From NCBI GenBank assembly GCA_026004795.1, contig BPJV01000001.1, positions 838,501 to 902,500 on the forward strand: a stretch of 64,000 nt of DNA. Direction: 5' to 3'. The notes under the pieces were generated by a model. The model was not told where the DNA came from. It saw only the letters and a list, made by a program, of their open reading frames with translations, and made no database searches. Below, piece after piece: positions 27,829-36,130 of the stretch. Position 1 is the first letter of the stretch; each line of letters begins with the position of its first letter. The position numbers and the translations under genes are program-made. Source of the DNA: Pirellulaceae bacterium (GTDB taxonomy: Bacteria; Planctomycetota; Planctomycetia; Pirellulales; Pirellulaceae).

Positions 27829-28287
27829 ATGGCAAGCAATCGTAAGATTTTCGCCCGCATCGGTTTGATGGTAGCTTTCGTTGTCCCCTTTCCATCGATG
27901 GCGCACACCGAGGCGCGGGATGCCGCGAAGGCATCGGAGGCGGGCCGTCCGGTGGTCACCACGCAATCGGCAGACAGTCACCGTACTCGCTCGGCAGAGA
28001 CCTACGAGGTGTGTCCCCGTTGTGGCCGAACCCATGGTCTTGCGGCGACGACTACGGTGGGGAATCGTTATCAAGTGGAAGCAGAATACGAAGCTCGTCA
28101 AATGGCTACTCGCCGTTTCAAAGGGCATCTTCGTGGGCCCATCGCTGGCGTCCGCTTCTGCGGTGTGGGGTGGAGTTCCCATTCTCCCACTCCGCCGACT
28201 TGTACCCCTGGTTCCGGGATGACCTTAGTCGCCGATGCTATCGTACGCGGCAGCGACGGATGGTACCGAGTGCGTTACTGGCGGTGA
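27829..28287 (+). CDS. small secreted protein with a CPRCG motif
   Basis: 152 residues, family not recognised. Residues 1-25 look like a signal peptide (KIFARIGLMVAFVVPFPSMA), then a low-complexity region to about 55 and a C-P-R-C-G-R-T-H motif at about 61-68. The remainder has Y-E-A-R-Q-M-A, G-V-G-W-S-S-H-S, two further cysteines (FCGVGW and TCTPGSG) and ends GSDGWYRVRYWR. The paired cysteines may bind zinc or form disulfides outside the cell. The ATG at 27829 has AAGGGAG in front; an in-frame extension to 27769 lacks a signal sequence. It stands alone before the TlpA lipoprotein gene. Confidence 0.6.
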   Translation: MASNRKIFARIGLMVAFVVPFPSMAHTEARDAAKASEAGRPVVTTQSADSHRTRSAETYEVCPRCGRTHGLAATTTVGNRYQVEAEYEARQMATRRFKGHLRGPIAGVRFCGVGWSSHSPTPPTCTPGSGMTLVADAIVRGSDGWYRVRYWR

Positions 28288-28446
28288 GCCGTTCCGATCT
28301 TTTGCGGCGTGGTACCCGGGAGGGAGCCCATAGAGAAAACGGGCTTCTGCTTCGCTACTGCCGTTCCGATGCCGTACGATTCCGAGTACATTCGAGCTAC
28401 ATTGGTAGGCTCACCCTGTAAGCGTTTTGCCGTAAAAGGTGGAATC

Positions 28447-30261
28447 ATGAGGCATGGCGATACTGGCCGAGTGGAGCGGAGGAGGCGTGGAAGCGAAGGG
28501 ATGAACCGATGGTGGACCGTCGTGGGGATGGGCGTGCTGGGACTGCTGGCCGCTTGCGACCGATCGACTCCCGTGCCTAAGGCAGAGGGGATACCCAGTG
28601 CACCATCGCCAACGGCAGGAACGACTACGGCAGCGCCTGCGACCACCAACCAGGAGGAAGGCCGTTCCGGCGCGGAGGCGTTCGAGGCTTCCCTGACGCC
28701 GAATCCCCTTTCGCTGGGGGAGATCGGTTCCCCGCCGGTCGATGCGGGGCGGACCTCATCTCCCGCGGCAATAGATCCTGCATCTCCTCCCTCCGATTCT
28801 GCCGATGAGTTGCCGACGAAGATAGCCGTCGGTGAGTTGGTGGATATCGAGCCGGTGGTCAGTGATGATCCTGAGGAGATGATGCGCCATTTGCAGCAGA
28901 TTGATGAGGAACTCCGCGATTTGGTGCTTGCCGGCTCGCGCAATCTCATGGAAAGAGATCAGTTCTTGGCGGCCGGCAGACAACTCGGCATGATGAAGCT
29001 GAGGGCTGGGGAGCGCTTGGCAAACCTGGAGCGAGCGACCTCCGCCCAGCGGACGGCAGGGGTGGTCGCCCAGTTGATTGCCTTGTCGCACCTAAGCGGC
29101 TTGGGCGATGTCGAGGCGGCGCGAAAGCTCAAGCAATTAGCGGCTCGATTACACGATGCGGACGATCCGGAACTGGCTCATCAAAGCCGAGTTGTGTTGC
29201 TGGGATTCGAACTGCAAGCGTTGCAGAACGGTCAACGCGAGGATCCACAATCTTTGGTGGAGCTGGCCCGAGGCTTGTTCCAACGAGACGAAGATCGCGG
29301 ATTCCCCGAGTTTATGTTGCTGCAACAAATGGTGACCGTTTTTGAACAACTCGATTACTCCGAAGCGGCGGAGCAGACGCGAGGATTGCTCGTGGAGCAG
29401 TACATCGAATCGCCCGATCCGCAACTACGCGGCGAAGCCTGGTTGACGAGCACGCGGAGTAGCCCAGAACTGCAGCACTTCAATCAACTATATCAACAGG
29501 CGATGGTGGGGAATGAATCCGCGCGGGCGGGACTTCCTGCGGCCGCCCGTGCGCTGATGGAAGCCTACGCGGTTGGACCAACCTTGGAACATCTTGCCAA
29601 AGCCATCTCGCAAATCGAGTATTCGGGCTATCTCTCGCTCAGCCGACAACTGGCTGAGTTGATCGAGCAACAGTTGAACGAGTTGCCCGAATCCGTGTCG
29701 ACGCCTATCGTCCGCCGTTTGATTGACGCCCATCGACGTCGCCTAGCAATTTTGGGGCAGCCCTTTCGAACCGACGGTTTGTTGGTTGACCTTGAGGGCA
29801 GGCCGGTGGGTGAAGTGGCACTCGGCAAGGTCACGATCGTCGATGTGTGGGCCACGTGGTGCGTGCCGTGCCTGCGCGAGCTTCCCAACCTGCGGCGCCT
29901 CTACGATACGTATCATGCCCAGGGGCTGAACATTATCGGTGTCAATGTGGACGACTCCAGCAGCGACGTCCAGGCGTTTGTTAGCCAGCAGCAGATCCCT
30001 TGGCCCACCTATCGACCGGCCGACGGCCAAGGGATGCAGTCCCAGTTTGCTGAGCAGTATGGCATCAAGTTGATTCCGTTCGTGTTGATTCTCGACGCCC
30101 AAGGGAACGTCGTCCGCATGCATGTTCGTGGAAAGGCGTTGGAAGAGACAGTGGCGGAACTGCTTGACCCCACCCATGCCACTGCGGCCGATGAGGCGGG
30201 AGGTATCCCTGACGCTGTCGATAATCAGGGGGCCGTATCGACGAACTCGGTCGACCCGTGA
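28447..30261 (+). CDS. TlpA-like thioredoxin lipoprotein with long helical N-domain
   Basis: 604 residues. A hydrophobic stretch ends in L-L-A-A-C (about residues 30-36), so it is a probable lipoprotein. A low-complexity Pro/Thr/Ala/Glu linker (about 38-130) is followed by a helical region (about 135-440) with no family I know. Residues ~440-575 are a TlpA/ResA thioredoxin fold with W-C-V-P-C at ~471-475, V-G-V-N-V-D-D-type strand (NIIGVNVDD) and the cis-Pro loop K-L-I-P-F-V-L-I. It should reduce or isomerise disulfides outside the cytoplasmic membrane. I chose the ATG at 28447 (AAAGG at seven bases); an ATG at 28501 starts a more standard signal peptide. The next gene follows after 21 bases, an operon. 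Confidence 0.82.
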   Translation: MRHGDTGRVERRRRGSEGMNRWWTVVGMGVLGLLAACDRSTPVPKAEGIPSAPSPTAGTTTAAPATTNQEEGRSGAEAFEASLTPNPLSLGEIGSPPVDAGRTSSPAAIDPASPPSDSADELPTKIAVGELVDIEPVVSDDPEEMMRHLQQIDEELRDLVLAGSRNLMERDQFLAAGRQLGMMKLRAGERLANLERATSAQRTAGVVAQLIALSHLSGLGDVEAARKLKQLAARLHDADDPELAHQSRVVLLGFELQALQNGQREDPQSLVELARGLFQRDEDRGFPEFMLLQQMVTVFEQLDYSEAAEQTRGLLVEQYIESPDPQLRGEAWLTSTRSSPELQHFNQLYQQAMVGNESARAGLPAAARALMEAYAVGPTLEHLAKAISQIEYSGYLSLSRQLAELIEQQLNELPESVSTPIVRRLIDAHRRRLAILGQPFRTDGLLVDLEGRPVGEVALGKVTIVDVWATWCVPCLRELPNLRRLYDTYHAQGLNIIGVNVDDSSSDVQAFVSQQQIPWPTYRPADGQGMQSQFAEQYGIKLIPFVLILDAQGNVVRMHVRGKALEETVAELLDPTHATAADEAGGIPDAVDNQGAVSTNSVDP

Positions 30262-30282
30262 TTTTGAAAGGAGGGCGTGTTG

Positions 30283-30939
30283 ATGCCAAGAATTCAACGG
30301 TGGTATGCGGTCGCGCTATGGTTTCTCTGTCTCGATCTTTTCTTGGTCCTCGGTTCGATTGCTTGGCGTGCGGCGGCGGTCGAGCGATTCGAACCGCCGG
30401 CCAGTTCACCGCAGACGACCACGCCGAGCGAAGAGATTTCGACGAATCAAGGTGATGCGCCAGAGAGCCCAGTGTCACCGCCCGCGTCTGCTCCCCATGA
30501 ACCAGCTCAGGAGCGACTCCCCACTTCGGATGGGGACCGATCCGATAGCGACAACGCTGCAGGGGAGCCGGAAGCGGAAGCCGAAATGACAGAGGATCCG
30601 CTCTACCGGGACATCGCCAAGTTTTTCGACGCGCAGTTGGCGCCCGTGAATTCGCATTTGCAAGAGTTAGCATCGGGAGCCTTAGCCAGGAATGGTTACG
30701 TCGGAACGCCGCCGGTAGGCGGAGACGGCAAGGCGATGGCACTGTCGACGGTTGAGCTTGCGTCCCGCGTGCGACAAGCCCGGTTGTTGTTGGCTGCAGC
30801 CGCAGAAGCCATCGATCGTGCCGAGCGGCATGAACTGGCAGGGGAAGCTGAGGCGGCTCGAGATGCTTTGCGAGACGTGTTTTGGATCCGCCAATTGGTT
30901 GTGCGCGTACTTGTGGGGGCATCGTCGGAGCAAAAATGA
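30283..30939 (+). CDS. acidic membrane-anchored protein, partner of TlpA-like gene
   Basis: 218 residues, not recognised. Residues 6-30 form one transmembrane anchor (WYAVALWFLCLDLFLVLGSIAW); then a Pro/Ser/Glu/Asp-rich linker (about 35-105) and a C-terminal helical domain (about 108-218) with D-P-L-Y-R-D-I-A-K-F-F-D and repeated Ala/Glu/Arg helix L-L-L-A-A-A-A-E-A-I-D-R-A-E-R. The design, one anchor plus a soluble helical head, suggests a periplasmic or surface scaffolding role. AAAGGAGGG sits seven bases before the ATG; the upstream TTG and GTG codons are not needed. Probably co-transcribed with, and working near, the TlpA-like lipoprotein. Confidence 0.7.
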   Translation: MPRIQRWYAVALWFLCLDLFLVLGSIAWRAAAVERFEPPASSPQTTTPSEEISTNQGDAPESPVSPPASAPHEPAQERLPTSDGDRSDSDNAAGEPEAEAEMTEDPLYRDIAKFFDAQLAPVNSHLQELASGALARNGYVGTPPVGGDGKAMALSTVELASRVRQARLLLAAAAEAIDRAERHELAGEAEAARDALRDVFWIRQLVVRVLVGASSEQK

Positions 30940-31684
30940 CTTCCGCACACGCGATTCCCCCAACGCAATGACGCCATGGCCTTTGCGTGACGCGCCACCG
31001 CTCCTAAGAATCGTCGAGGAGCGGGGGCATGACGTGGCGAGCGCTAATCGCTGTTGTTCCGGACCTGCGGCATCGTCCGCGTTCCCTATCGCTACCTGGG
31101 AACGCTACGGGAGTAGCGGTTCTGCGGTGCGATGAGCAGGCGGAGCCTGCAAGGAGCATGGGGGTTCCCAGGCAGAGCCGGGGAACCAGTAAACCAGTGA
31201 ATTGCCAAGCAGAGCCGGGGAGCCAGAAAAAATCGTGGAGGAGCGGGGGCATGACGTGGCGAGCGCTAATTGCTGTTGTTCCGGACCTGCGGCATCGTCC
31301 TCGTTTCCTATCGCTACCTGGGAACGCTACGGGAGTAGCGGTTCTGCGGTGCGATGAGCAGGCGGAGCCTGCAAGGAGCATGGGGTTCCCAGGCAGAGCC
31401 GGGGAACCAGTAAAGCCTGCAAGGAGCATGGGGGTTCCCAGGCAGAGCTGGGGAACCAGTAAACCAGTGAATTGCCAAGCCGAGCCGGGGAGCCAGAAAA
31501 ACACAACATTGGACAATAGCTCGAAAAACGACTCGTCCTGGCGGACTCTCGTCTCCCTCTTCCATCCACCTTCCAGGTGGCGACGAACGACCGCTTCCGG
31601 CGTCAAGCAACGACGTGTTGCTCTTGAACATGTGGCAGTCAGTGGAGGGGAAGATTGAGGTGTCCCCGCAAATCCCGCCATAGG
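30940..31684. other. 745-bp stretch without a gene, mostly repeats
   Basis: Between the acidic membrane protein and the end of the DUF3500 gene. 31009-31500 is a tandem repeat described separately. Open frames on both strands here only read the repeat (e.g. translated WLPGSAW, LLAGSA) and are not genes; the flanks 30940-31008 and 31501-31684 hold nothing recognised. Confidence 0.7.
31009..31500. repeat. tandem 222-bp direct repeat built of GGTTCCC...GGGAACC palindromes
   Basis: Unit 1 (31009-31230) and unit 2 (31231-31500) are near-identical over the first ~137 bases with a few substitutions. A 48-49 bp sub-unit beginning GCCTGCAAGGAGCATGG and ending GGGAACCAGTAAA occurs once in unit 1 (31145-31193) and twice in unit 2 (31367-31414, 31415-31463), so unit 2 is longer by one internal duplication. 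Each sub-unit carries the inverted repeat GGTTCCC / GGGAACC. A related variant (CCAAGCAGAGCCGGGGAGCCAG) ends each unit. This looks like a dispersed intergenic repeat family, similar in kind to REP/MITE-like sequences, not to CRISPR. Confidence 0.85.
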
Positions 31685-32776
31685 TCACTTGGCGGGAAGC
31701 CCAAAGTCGCCTCGCAAATCGCGCCAAACACAATGGATGTGGTTCGCCGGATTGCCCGCTGCGTCGGGCTGCACATTGATGAATTCGACCAGAAATGTGG
31801 GCCCCTGTAGGACGTAGTAATGTCCCACACCCGGCTTGGTCGCCCCGGACCAGGAGAACAGGATATTATCGAAACCTGCTTCCTCGATCGCAGCCCACTG
31901 AGCTTTCGCCATGCCGGGCTTCATTTTCGCCGTATAGGCTTGCAAAAGTTTACGCAGCAGCTCTTGCTGCGATTCCGTCATTTCCTTGGCTGCTAATCCT
32001 GGTAGCTTTTCCTGCGGTGGCTGCGCCTCACCGGCGGCACGGATCTCGGCAGGAGTCTCGCCGGGCAGGAAGGCCCGTTGTCGCTGCGCTTCGTCCAAGC
32101 TCTTGACTAATTGAAATGCCAGTTGCTCCTCGGCACGCAGGACACGCATTCCCTTCTTGAATTCAGCGCTGTAGTTCTCCTTCAGGACTGCAGGATTGGC
32201 ACCGAAGAACTGTGGGGTGGTGCTGGTCACCCGATTGCCTTCGAATACGAAGTTGAGCGATAGGTGGTGTCCTTCGAAACTGAGGCCCCATCGCTGGCCT
32301 TGTTTCGGTTGGCCGAATAGAGTGACGTAATACTTCTCTGGATTCCGTCGTGCTTCGCTTCCCGGGCCTTCCAACTGCCGCAGAAGCGACTCGAGTCGCA
32401 TGATCGTGGTGCTGGTATCAAACCCGGCTTTGCTTACCGCCGATCGCAGCAATTGAAGCGCAGCATCCTTTTGTTGCTCATTCATCTCCATCAGCGGCAG
32501 GCCTTTGCGGGTGTCCATGGGGATGAAGTGCCAGCCGACGCGCCGCTGATCATCGAACTCCATCATCGCTTGCTGCCGCTCAGCTGGCGATAACGTGGCG
32601 ACAAACTGCCGAGCGGCTCGCAATGGTTGATACTGCTGACGCCCCCTGGTTTCCGCAGGGGCGACGCTGGGCGAAGGCTCTTGTTGCACGGAGGTCTGTT
32701 GCGCAGCGCTGACCAGGTAAAGTGATGGGACCAACAGGACGCCACCCACGATGAACAACGTCGTACGTATTGTCAT
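31685..32776 (-). CDS. secreted DUF3500 protein
   Basis: 363 residues. Residues 1-28 are a signal peptide (TLFIVGGVLLVPSLYLVSA, cleavage near SAAQQ). The mature part matches DUF3500: F-D-D-Q-R-R-V-G-W-H-F-I-P, M-D-T-R-K-G-L-P-L, W-G-L-S-F-E-G-H-H-L-S-L-N-F, GQPKQGQRWG, QFFGANPA, G-H-Y-Y-V-L-Q-G-P-T-F-L-V-E-F, HIHCVWRDLRGDFG. The family is reported as secreted and of unknown function. The start at 32776 is set by CTGGAG ahead of it; a frame to 32938 exists but is unrelated. It faces the repeat block downstream and, upstream, the terminator of the lipoprotein gene. Confidence 0.85.
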   Translation of the reverse strand: MTIRTTLFIVGGVLLVPSLYLVSAAQQTSVQQEPSPSVAPAETRGRQQYQPLRAARQFVATLSPAERQQAMMEFDDQRRVGWHFIPMDTRKGLPLMEMNEQQKDAALQLLRSAVSKAGFDTSTTIMRLESLLRQLEGPGSEARRNPEKYYVTLFGQPKQGQRWGLSFEGHHLSLNFVFEGNRVTSTTPQFFGANPAVLKENYSAEFKKGMRVLRAEEQLAFQLVKSLDEAQRQRAFLPGETPAEIRAAGEAQPPQEKLPGLAAKEMTESQQELLRKLLQAYTAKMKPGMAKAQWAAIEEAGFDNILFSWSGATKPGVGHYYVLQGPTFLVEFINVQPDAAGNPANHIHCVWRDLRGDFGLPAK

Positions 32777-32885
32777 TTTCGACACTCCAGGAAGGTAACC
32801 GAAGGAGAGAGGATGGGAAGGATGATGCGCTGGGAAGAAGCGCAGGTTGTGTAGTGCCCTAGCATAATCGATCGACGCACTAAAT

Positions 32886-32926
32886 AAAAACCCACCGCCG
32901 CCAAAGCTGCTTGACGGTGGTGGGTT
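32886..32926 (-). terminator. intrinsic terminator of the DUF1559/lipoprotein unit
   Basis: AACCCACC (32889-32896) pairs with GGTGGGTT (32919-32926); on the minus strand the stem is followed by TTTTTATTTA. It lies about 140 bases past the stop of the 33068-33562 gene. Confidence 0.7.
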
Positions 32927-33067
32927 GTTCGAGAGCACGCAGCTAGAAACAAACAGGGGCGCTGCTGATTGGGGGCAGCAGGCACCGCGAGCCTACGCTT
33001 GCCGTACCTCGCACGTGAGCAGCGGCTGTCACTTAGGCGACGGGCACGGCATGGGGTTCAATCCGCC

Positions 33068-33562
33068 TCAGTCTTTGGTGGAGAGATTGAAGTCGATGAC
33101 GTTTTCATTGGTCGCCGCGACCGTAGCCGTCAAGATCGTTTTCGAGTTGTACTTCTCAGGGATTTGGTCACCCTTTTGTTTTTCGGCTTTCTCGTACATG
33201 CTGGCATAGTCACGCTGCGCAAATTGCTGCTGATAGGCAGCCGAGTCGGATCGCTGCTGCGAGATGTCTTCCGATGATCGATTGGTGGCCAATGCCTTGA
33301 TTTTCGAAATGGCTACTCGGTAATTACCGGGGGGCAATCCGGCACCCTTCATCGTCACAATCTTGTATTTTCCGGCTGCGTCGGTGGTTCCGGTTCCCGT
33401 AAGCCCTTCGCCGTTCTCAGGCGCGAAAACGACTTGCAATCCCTCCACCGGACTGCCATCGACCGTAACGGTTCCGGTGACCGGATAGAGTTTTTCGCCA
33501 CCGCATCCCATCAAGGTGATGGAGAGCAGCATGGCGCCTACCGAAAACAACTGCTTCAACAT
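33068..33562 (-). CDS. small Ig-like/carboxypeptidase-regulatory lipoprotein of planctomycetes
   Basis: 164 residues. Residues 1-20 are a lipoprotein signal peptide ending in L-M-G-C. The mature domain (Y-P-V-T-G-T-V-T-V-D-G-S-P-V-E-G-L then V-V-F-A-P-E-N, G-T-T-D-A-A-G-K-Y and G-A-G-L-P-P-G-N-Y-R-V-A-I) is the transthyretin/Ig-like fold found next to DUF1559 genes throughout planctomycetes. The exact job is unknown, perhaps surface adhesion together with the pilin-like protein. GGAGGAGA precedes the ATG at 33562. It forms the second gene of a two-gene unit, with an intercistronic inverted repeat between. Confidence 0.85.
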   Translation of the reverse strand: MLKQLFSVGAMLLSITLMGCGGEKLYPVTGTVTVDGSPVEGLQVVFAPENGEGLTGTGTTDAAGKYKIVTMKGAGLPPGNYRVAISKIKALATNRSSEDISQQRSDSAAYQQQFAQRDYASMYEKAEKQKGDQIPEKYNSKTILTATVAATNENVIDFNLSTKD

Positions 33563-33632
33563 GAGTGTCTCCTCCAATTGACAATAATTCTGTACGCGGA
33601 CCTGATTGAGCGGTTCGATCCCTAGGAAAGGA

Positions 33633-33671
33633 AAACGGGACACGCAAGACGTACCGCTTGCTGTCCCGTTT
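33633..33671 (-). promoter_or_regulatory. intercistronic inverted repeat between pilin-like and lipoprotein genes
   Basis: AAACGGGACA (33633-33642) is perfectly complementary to TGTCCCGTTT (33662-33671), a 10-bp stem. On the minus strand the stem is followed by TCCTTTCC, not a strong U run, so it may slow, process or partly terminate the mRNA and set the ratio of the two proteins. Confidence 0.55.
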
Positions 33672-33716
33672 CCGATCGTATGCCCGTTGGCTGCATGCAA
33701 CAGCAGCCGATTCATG

Positions 33717-34826
33717 CTACTGTTCGAGTTGAACAGACTCGCCACCGGAACGACTGCCAAGCGCGCCCCAAACTCCGTATGGTGACGGACCGGATGGGTA
33801 CTTCACATCGCCGAACAGCGAGTTCCCAGTATCGATATTCTCAGAGATGAAGTGGACCGAACCATCGGCCATCGAGACTTGTCCACCGCCCGTGTGACGG
33901 CTGGAAATGGAACCCATGTCTTCATTGCCGTCCGGGTTCCCCCAGTGGCAGGCAGGGCCATTGGGCTTGATCATGGTGGTAAAGCCGACGAAGTACGGAC
34001 GACCGTCCCACGCTCGGCCTCCCGGAGGACGGAAGTCGGCACGAACCGGATCGGTGAGCAACTGCGGATTGCTCGGATCGACGCGAGCATAGCAAGAAGC
34101 AGGATCCCAATTCTGCATCTCAAGTGCGACGCCACCGAGGATGTCTCGCGGACCACCACCGGCAACTCGTTCACCCAATGCCACGGTGTTCGAGGTGCCA
34201 TCGGTAATCCCAGAAATCTTCAGCCAACGGTTTTGTTGGAAAATACCGCGATTGTCCACGTTGTCCTGCTGAGGTCGCCAGTGGTTTTGTTGGTAATCAT
34301 CACCGACGCAAACGCGATAATTGATTAGTGACGGGCTTTCCGCACGGTTGGTCGGAGGTGCATCGGACGGGCAAATCAGCGTGGGAATGTCGACTACCCA
34401 GTACTGTCGGCCCCATTGCTCTTCGGTGGCATCTGCCCAGCCGTAGTCACGAGACCATGGGGAGGGAAGCCCGCGGCCATGTGGCTTTGCTAATGCCTGA
34501 TGCGCGTCATACAGATTCCCCTGCTCAATGTAGGGAAGAATTTGCATGACATAGCTGTAAGGCCAGTTGCCCCGACCAATACCGGGATCGTTGTAGGGTG
34601 CCCAGTCAACCCCTAGATAACCGAGGGAAGGCAAGCGCTTGTGGGCAGATTCGTAATTGAGCACTGCCAACGTCAACTGCTTCAAGTTGTTTTGGCACTG
34701 CATGCGCCGAGCAGCTTCACGGGCTGCCTGAACCGCGGGGAGCAACAGCCCCACCAAAATGCCAATAATGGCAATGACAACGAGGAGTTCTACTAAGGTG
34801 AACCCCTTTCTGGATGCTGATCTCAT
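33717..34826 (-). CDS. DUF1559 prepilin-like protein (type II secretion/pseudopilin signature)
   Basis: 369 residues. The N-terminus R-K-G-F-T-L-V-E-L-L-V-V-I-A-I-I-G is a perfect class III prepilin signal (cleavage G|F, Glu at +5) with a hydrophobic helix that continues as the pilin stalk, and A-A-R-E-A-A-R-R-M-Q-C-Q-N-N-L-K-Q follows. The C-terminal part has DUF1559 marks (W-D-P-A-S-C, FRPPGGRAWDGRPYFVGFTTMIKPN, G-S-I-S-S-R-H-T-G-G-G-Q-V-S-M-A-D-G-S-V-H-F). Planctomycetes carry many paralogues; function unproven, likely surface fibre or secretion pseudopilus. AGGAGG lies seven bases before the ATG at 34826. It leads the lipoprotein gene. Confidence 0.95.
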   Translation of the reverse strand: MRSASRKGFTLVELLVVIAIIGILVGLLLPAVQAAREAARRMQCQNNLKQLTLAVLNYESAHKRLPSLGYLGVDWAPYNDPGIGRGNWPYSYVMQILPYIEQGNLYDAHQALAKPHGRGLPSPWSRDYGWADATEEQWGRQYWVVDIPTLICPSDAPPTNRAESPSLINYRVCVGDDYQQNHWRPQQDNVDNRGIFQQNRWLKISGITDGTSNTVALGERVAGGGPRDILGGVALEMQNWDPASCYARVDPSNPQLLTDPVRADFRPPGGRAWDGRPYFVGFTTMIKPNGPACHWGNPDGNEDMGSISSRHTGGGQVSMADGSVHFISENIDTGNSLFGDVKYPSGPSPYGVWGALGSRSGGESVQLEQ

Positions 34827-35228
34827 AAGAGAACCTCCTAAGAACGAGAAACGATAAGAACAACAACGACCAGTCGAATCCCGACCGGTACGCAGTAGCA
34901 CATCTACGCAGAAAAAGAACCAATCTCTGATTCTGAGGCGGTGCGATCTGACTAGACCATCCTCGGCCCGCCACCGCGTTCATGATATCCAAATTATAAA
35001 CGGCCAAAAGGAAAATGCGAGGCCCTCATGGAAAGATAAGGGTAACTTTTGCTTCGGCATGGGGCAGCCGAACGCTTCAATGCTTATTTGCAGCTAAGGG
35101 TTTGTTGCGATATTGTAAGGTGGAGGATGGCTTGTTCGTTGGTGGCGCTGGGGGGAACGCACTTCTTGCAGGCTGAGGATGATCGACTGGAGGGGACGGA
35201 ATCGTGCCAATTCGCGGTTTGACCGTTT
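34827..35228. other. 402-bp intergenic region upstream of the DUF1559 gene
   Basis: It must hold the promoter of the DUF1559/lipoprotein pair and the 3' end of the six-TM gene's transcript. I see no gene or RNA. The base composition is more AT-rich than in neighbouring genes. Confidence 0.5.
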
Positions 35229-35984
35229 TTAGGCTTGTCCCTCCGCTTCCGTAGTCGAAGGGGGGGGATCCGCTTCGGAGGTGGTTTCTGCGGATTGATC
35301 CGACACTTGGTCCGCCAACGCTGGGGACTTCTTGAATCGTTCGGTGTTCCACGCCAAAACGGTGGGGATAACACCGAAGGCAGTCAGAAGCATGAGCAAC
35401 CGGTTGGAGTTCTGTCCGGGCAACACGCGTTCATGACTCTCGTTGGGAGTGATGGTACCACTTAGTAAGCAGTAGATGACCACCGACGCTCCGACACCGA
35501 CGAGGGCAGCGGCGACTGAATCGGTGACGTTCTTCCACCGCAGCGAGCTGGCCACAGCGACACCAGCCGCCAATCCGATGGGAGTATAGATGATCGCCCA
35601 GCGAGCAATCCAATAAAGCATTGGATCGGTGGGGAAATTAACGTTCAAGTCATGCTGATTACCCAAGTATCCACTTGCCGCCCCGCCTACGGCTCCCAGA
35701 AGCATCCCCGTGATCAGGCCTGTGGCTCGTGACGGCTGATGGGCTGGGCTGGCGCTGCAACATCCTGCGGTCGCAACCAAAACGGCGCCAATAACCGCAT
35801 AAACGATCATATCGGCCTTAAGTCGGGAATCGAGGAGTTCTTGCATTTGCTCGTCCGTTACTCGCACCGATTCCCGTGCTTCCTTCGAAGCGAAAACATC
35901 GTATTGATAAAAACGGGACACCCCTACCCAGAGAATGCTGGCGAGAATCAAATTGCCGACCAACACCGTGAGCACGTAACGCAT
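35229..35984 (-). CDS. six-TM membrane protein of unknown function
   Basis: 251 residues, not recognised. Predicted membrane segments: 4-26 (LTVLVGNLILASILWVGVS), ~59-78 (VYAVIGAVLVATAGCC), ~88-108 (GLITGMLLGAVGGAASGYLG), ~125-150 (IARWAIIYTPIGLAAGVAVA), ~157-177 (VAAALVGVGASVVIYCLL) and ~195-212 (LLMLLTAFGVIPTVLAW). A conserved-looking acidic loop (SVRVTDEQMQELLDSRL) lies between TM1 and TM2, and the C-terminus is acidic (EADPPPSTTEAEGQA). It is 146 bases from the CRTAC1 gene and on the same strand, and may be a late member of that cluster; this is inference. Confidence 0.65.
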   Translation of the reverse strand: MRYVLTVLVGNLILASILWVGVSRFYQYDVFASKEARESVRVTDEQMQELLDSRLKADMIVYAVIGAVLVATAGCCSASPAHQPSRATGLITGMLLGAVGGAASGYLGNQHDLNVNFPTDPMLYWIARWAIIYTPIGLAAGVAVASSLRWKNVTDSVAAALVGVGASVVIYCLLSGTITPNESHERVLPGQNSNRLLMLLTAFGVIPTVLAWNTERFKKSPALADQVSDQSAETTSEADPPPSTTEAEGQA

Positions 35985-36130
35985 GGCGTATTAAACCTTT
36001 ACGAAAAGATGAAGATGAATGGATGATGTACCGATCGCGACACAACCGTGCCGAAATAGGCTAATCCTGATCAGTTGCCAGGTCAAACCGGCACTTGGCT
36101 GATTCCCGCCTGGATCCATTCGTTGATCGG

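Noticed and set aside
31009..31500. CRISPR-like array
   Set aside because: Unit lengths are 222 and 49 bases without unique spacers and there are no cas genes.
31004..31681. Open frame of 225 codons on the minus strand with repeated WLPGSAW
   Set aside because: It merely translates the tandem repeat; such frames are a common artefact of palindromic intergenic repeats.
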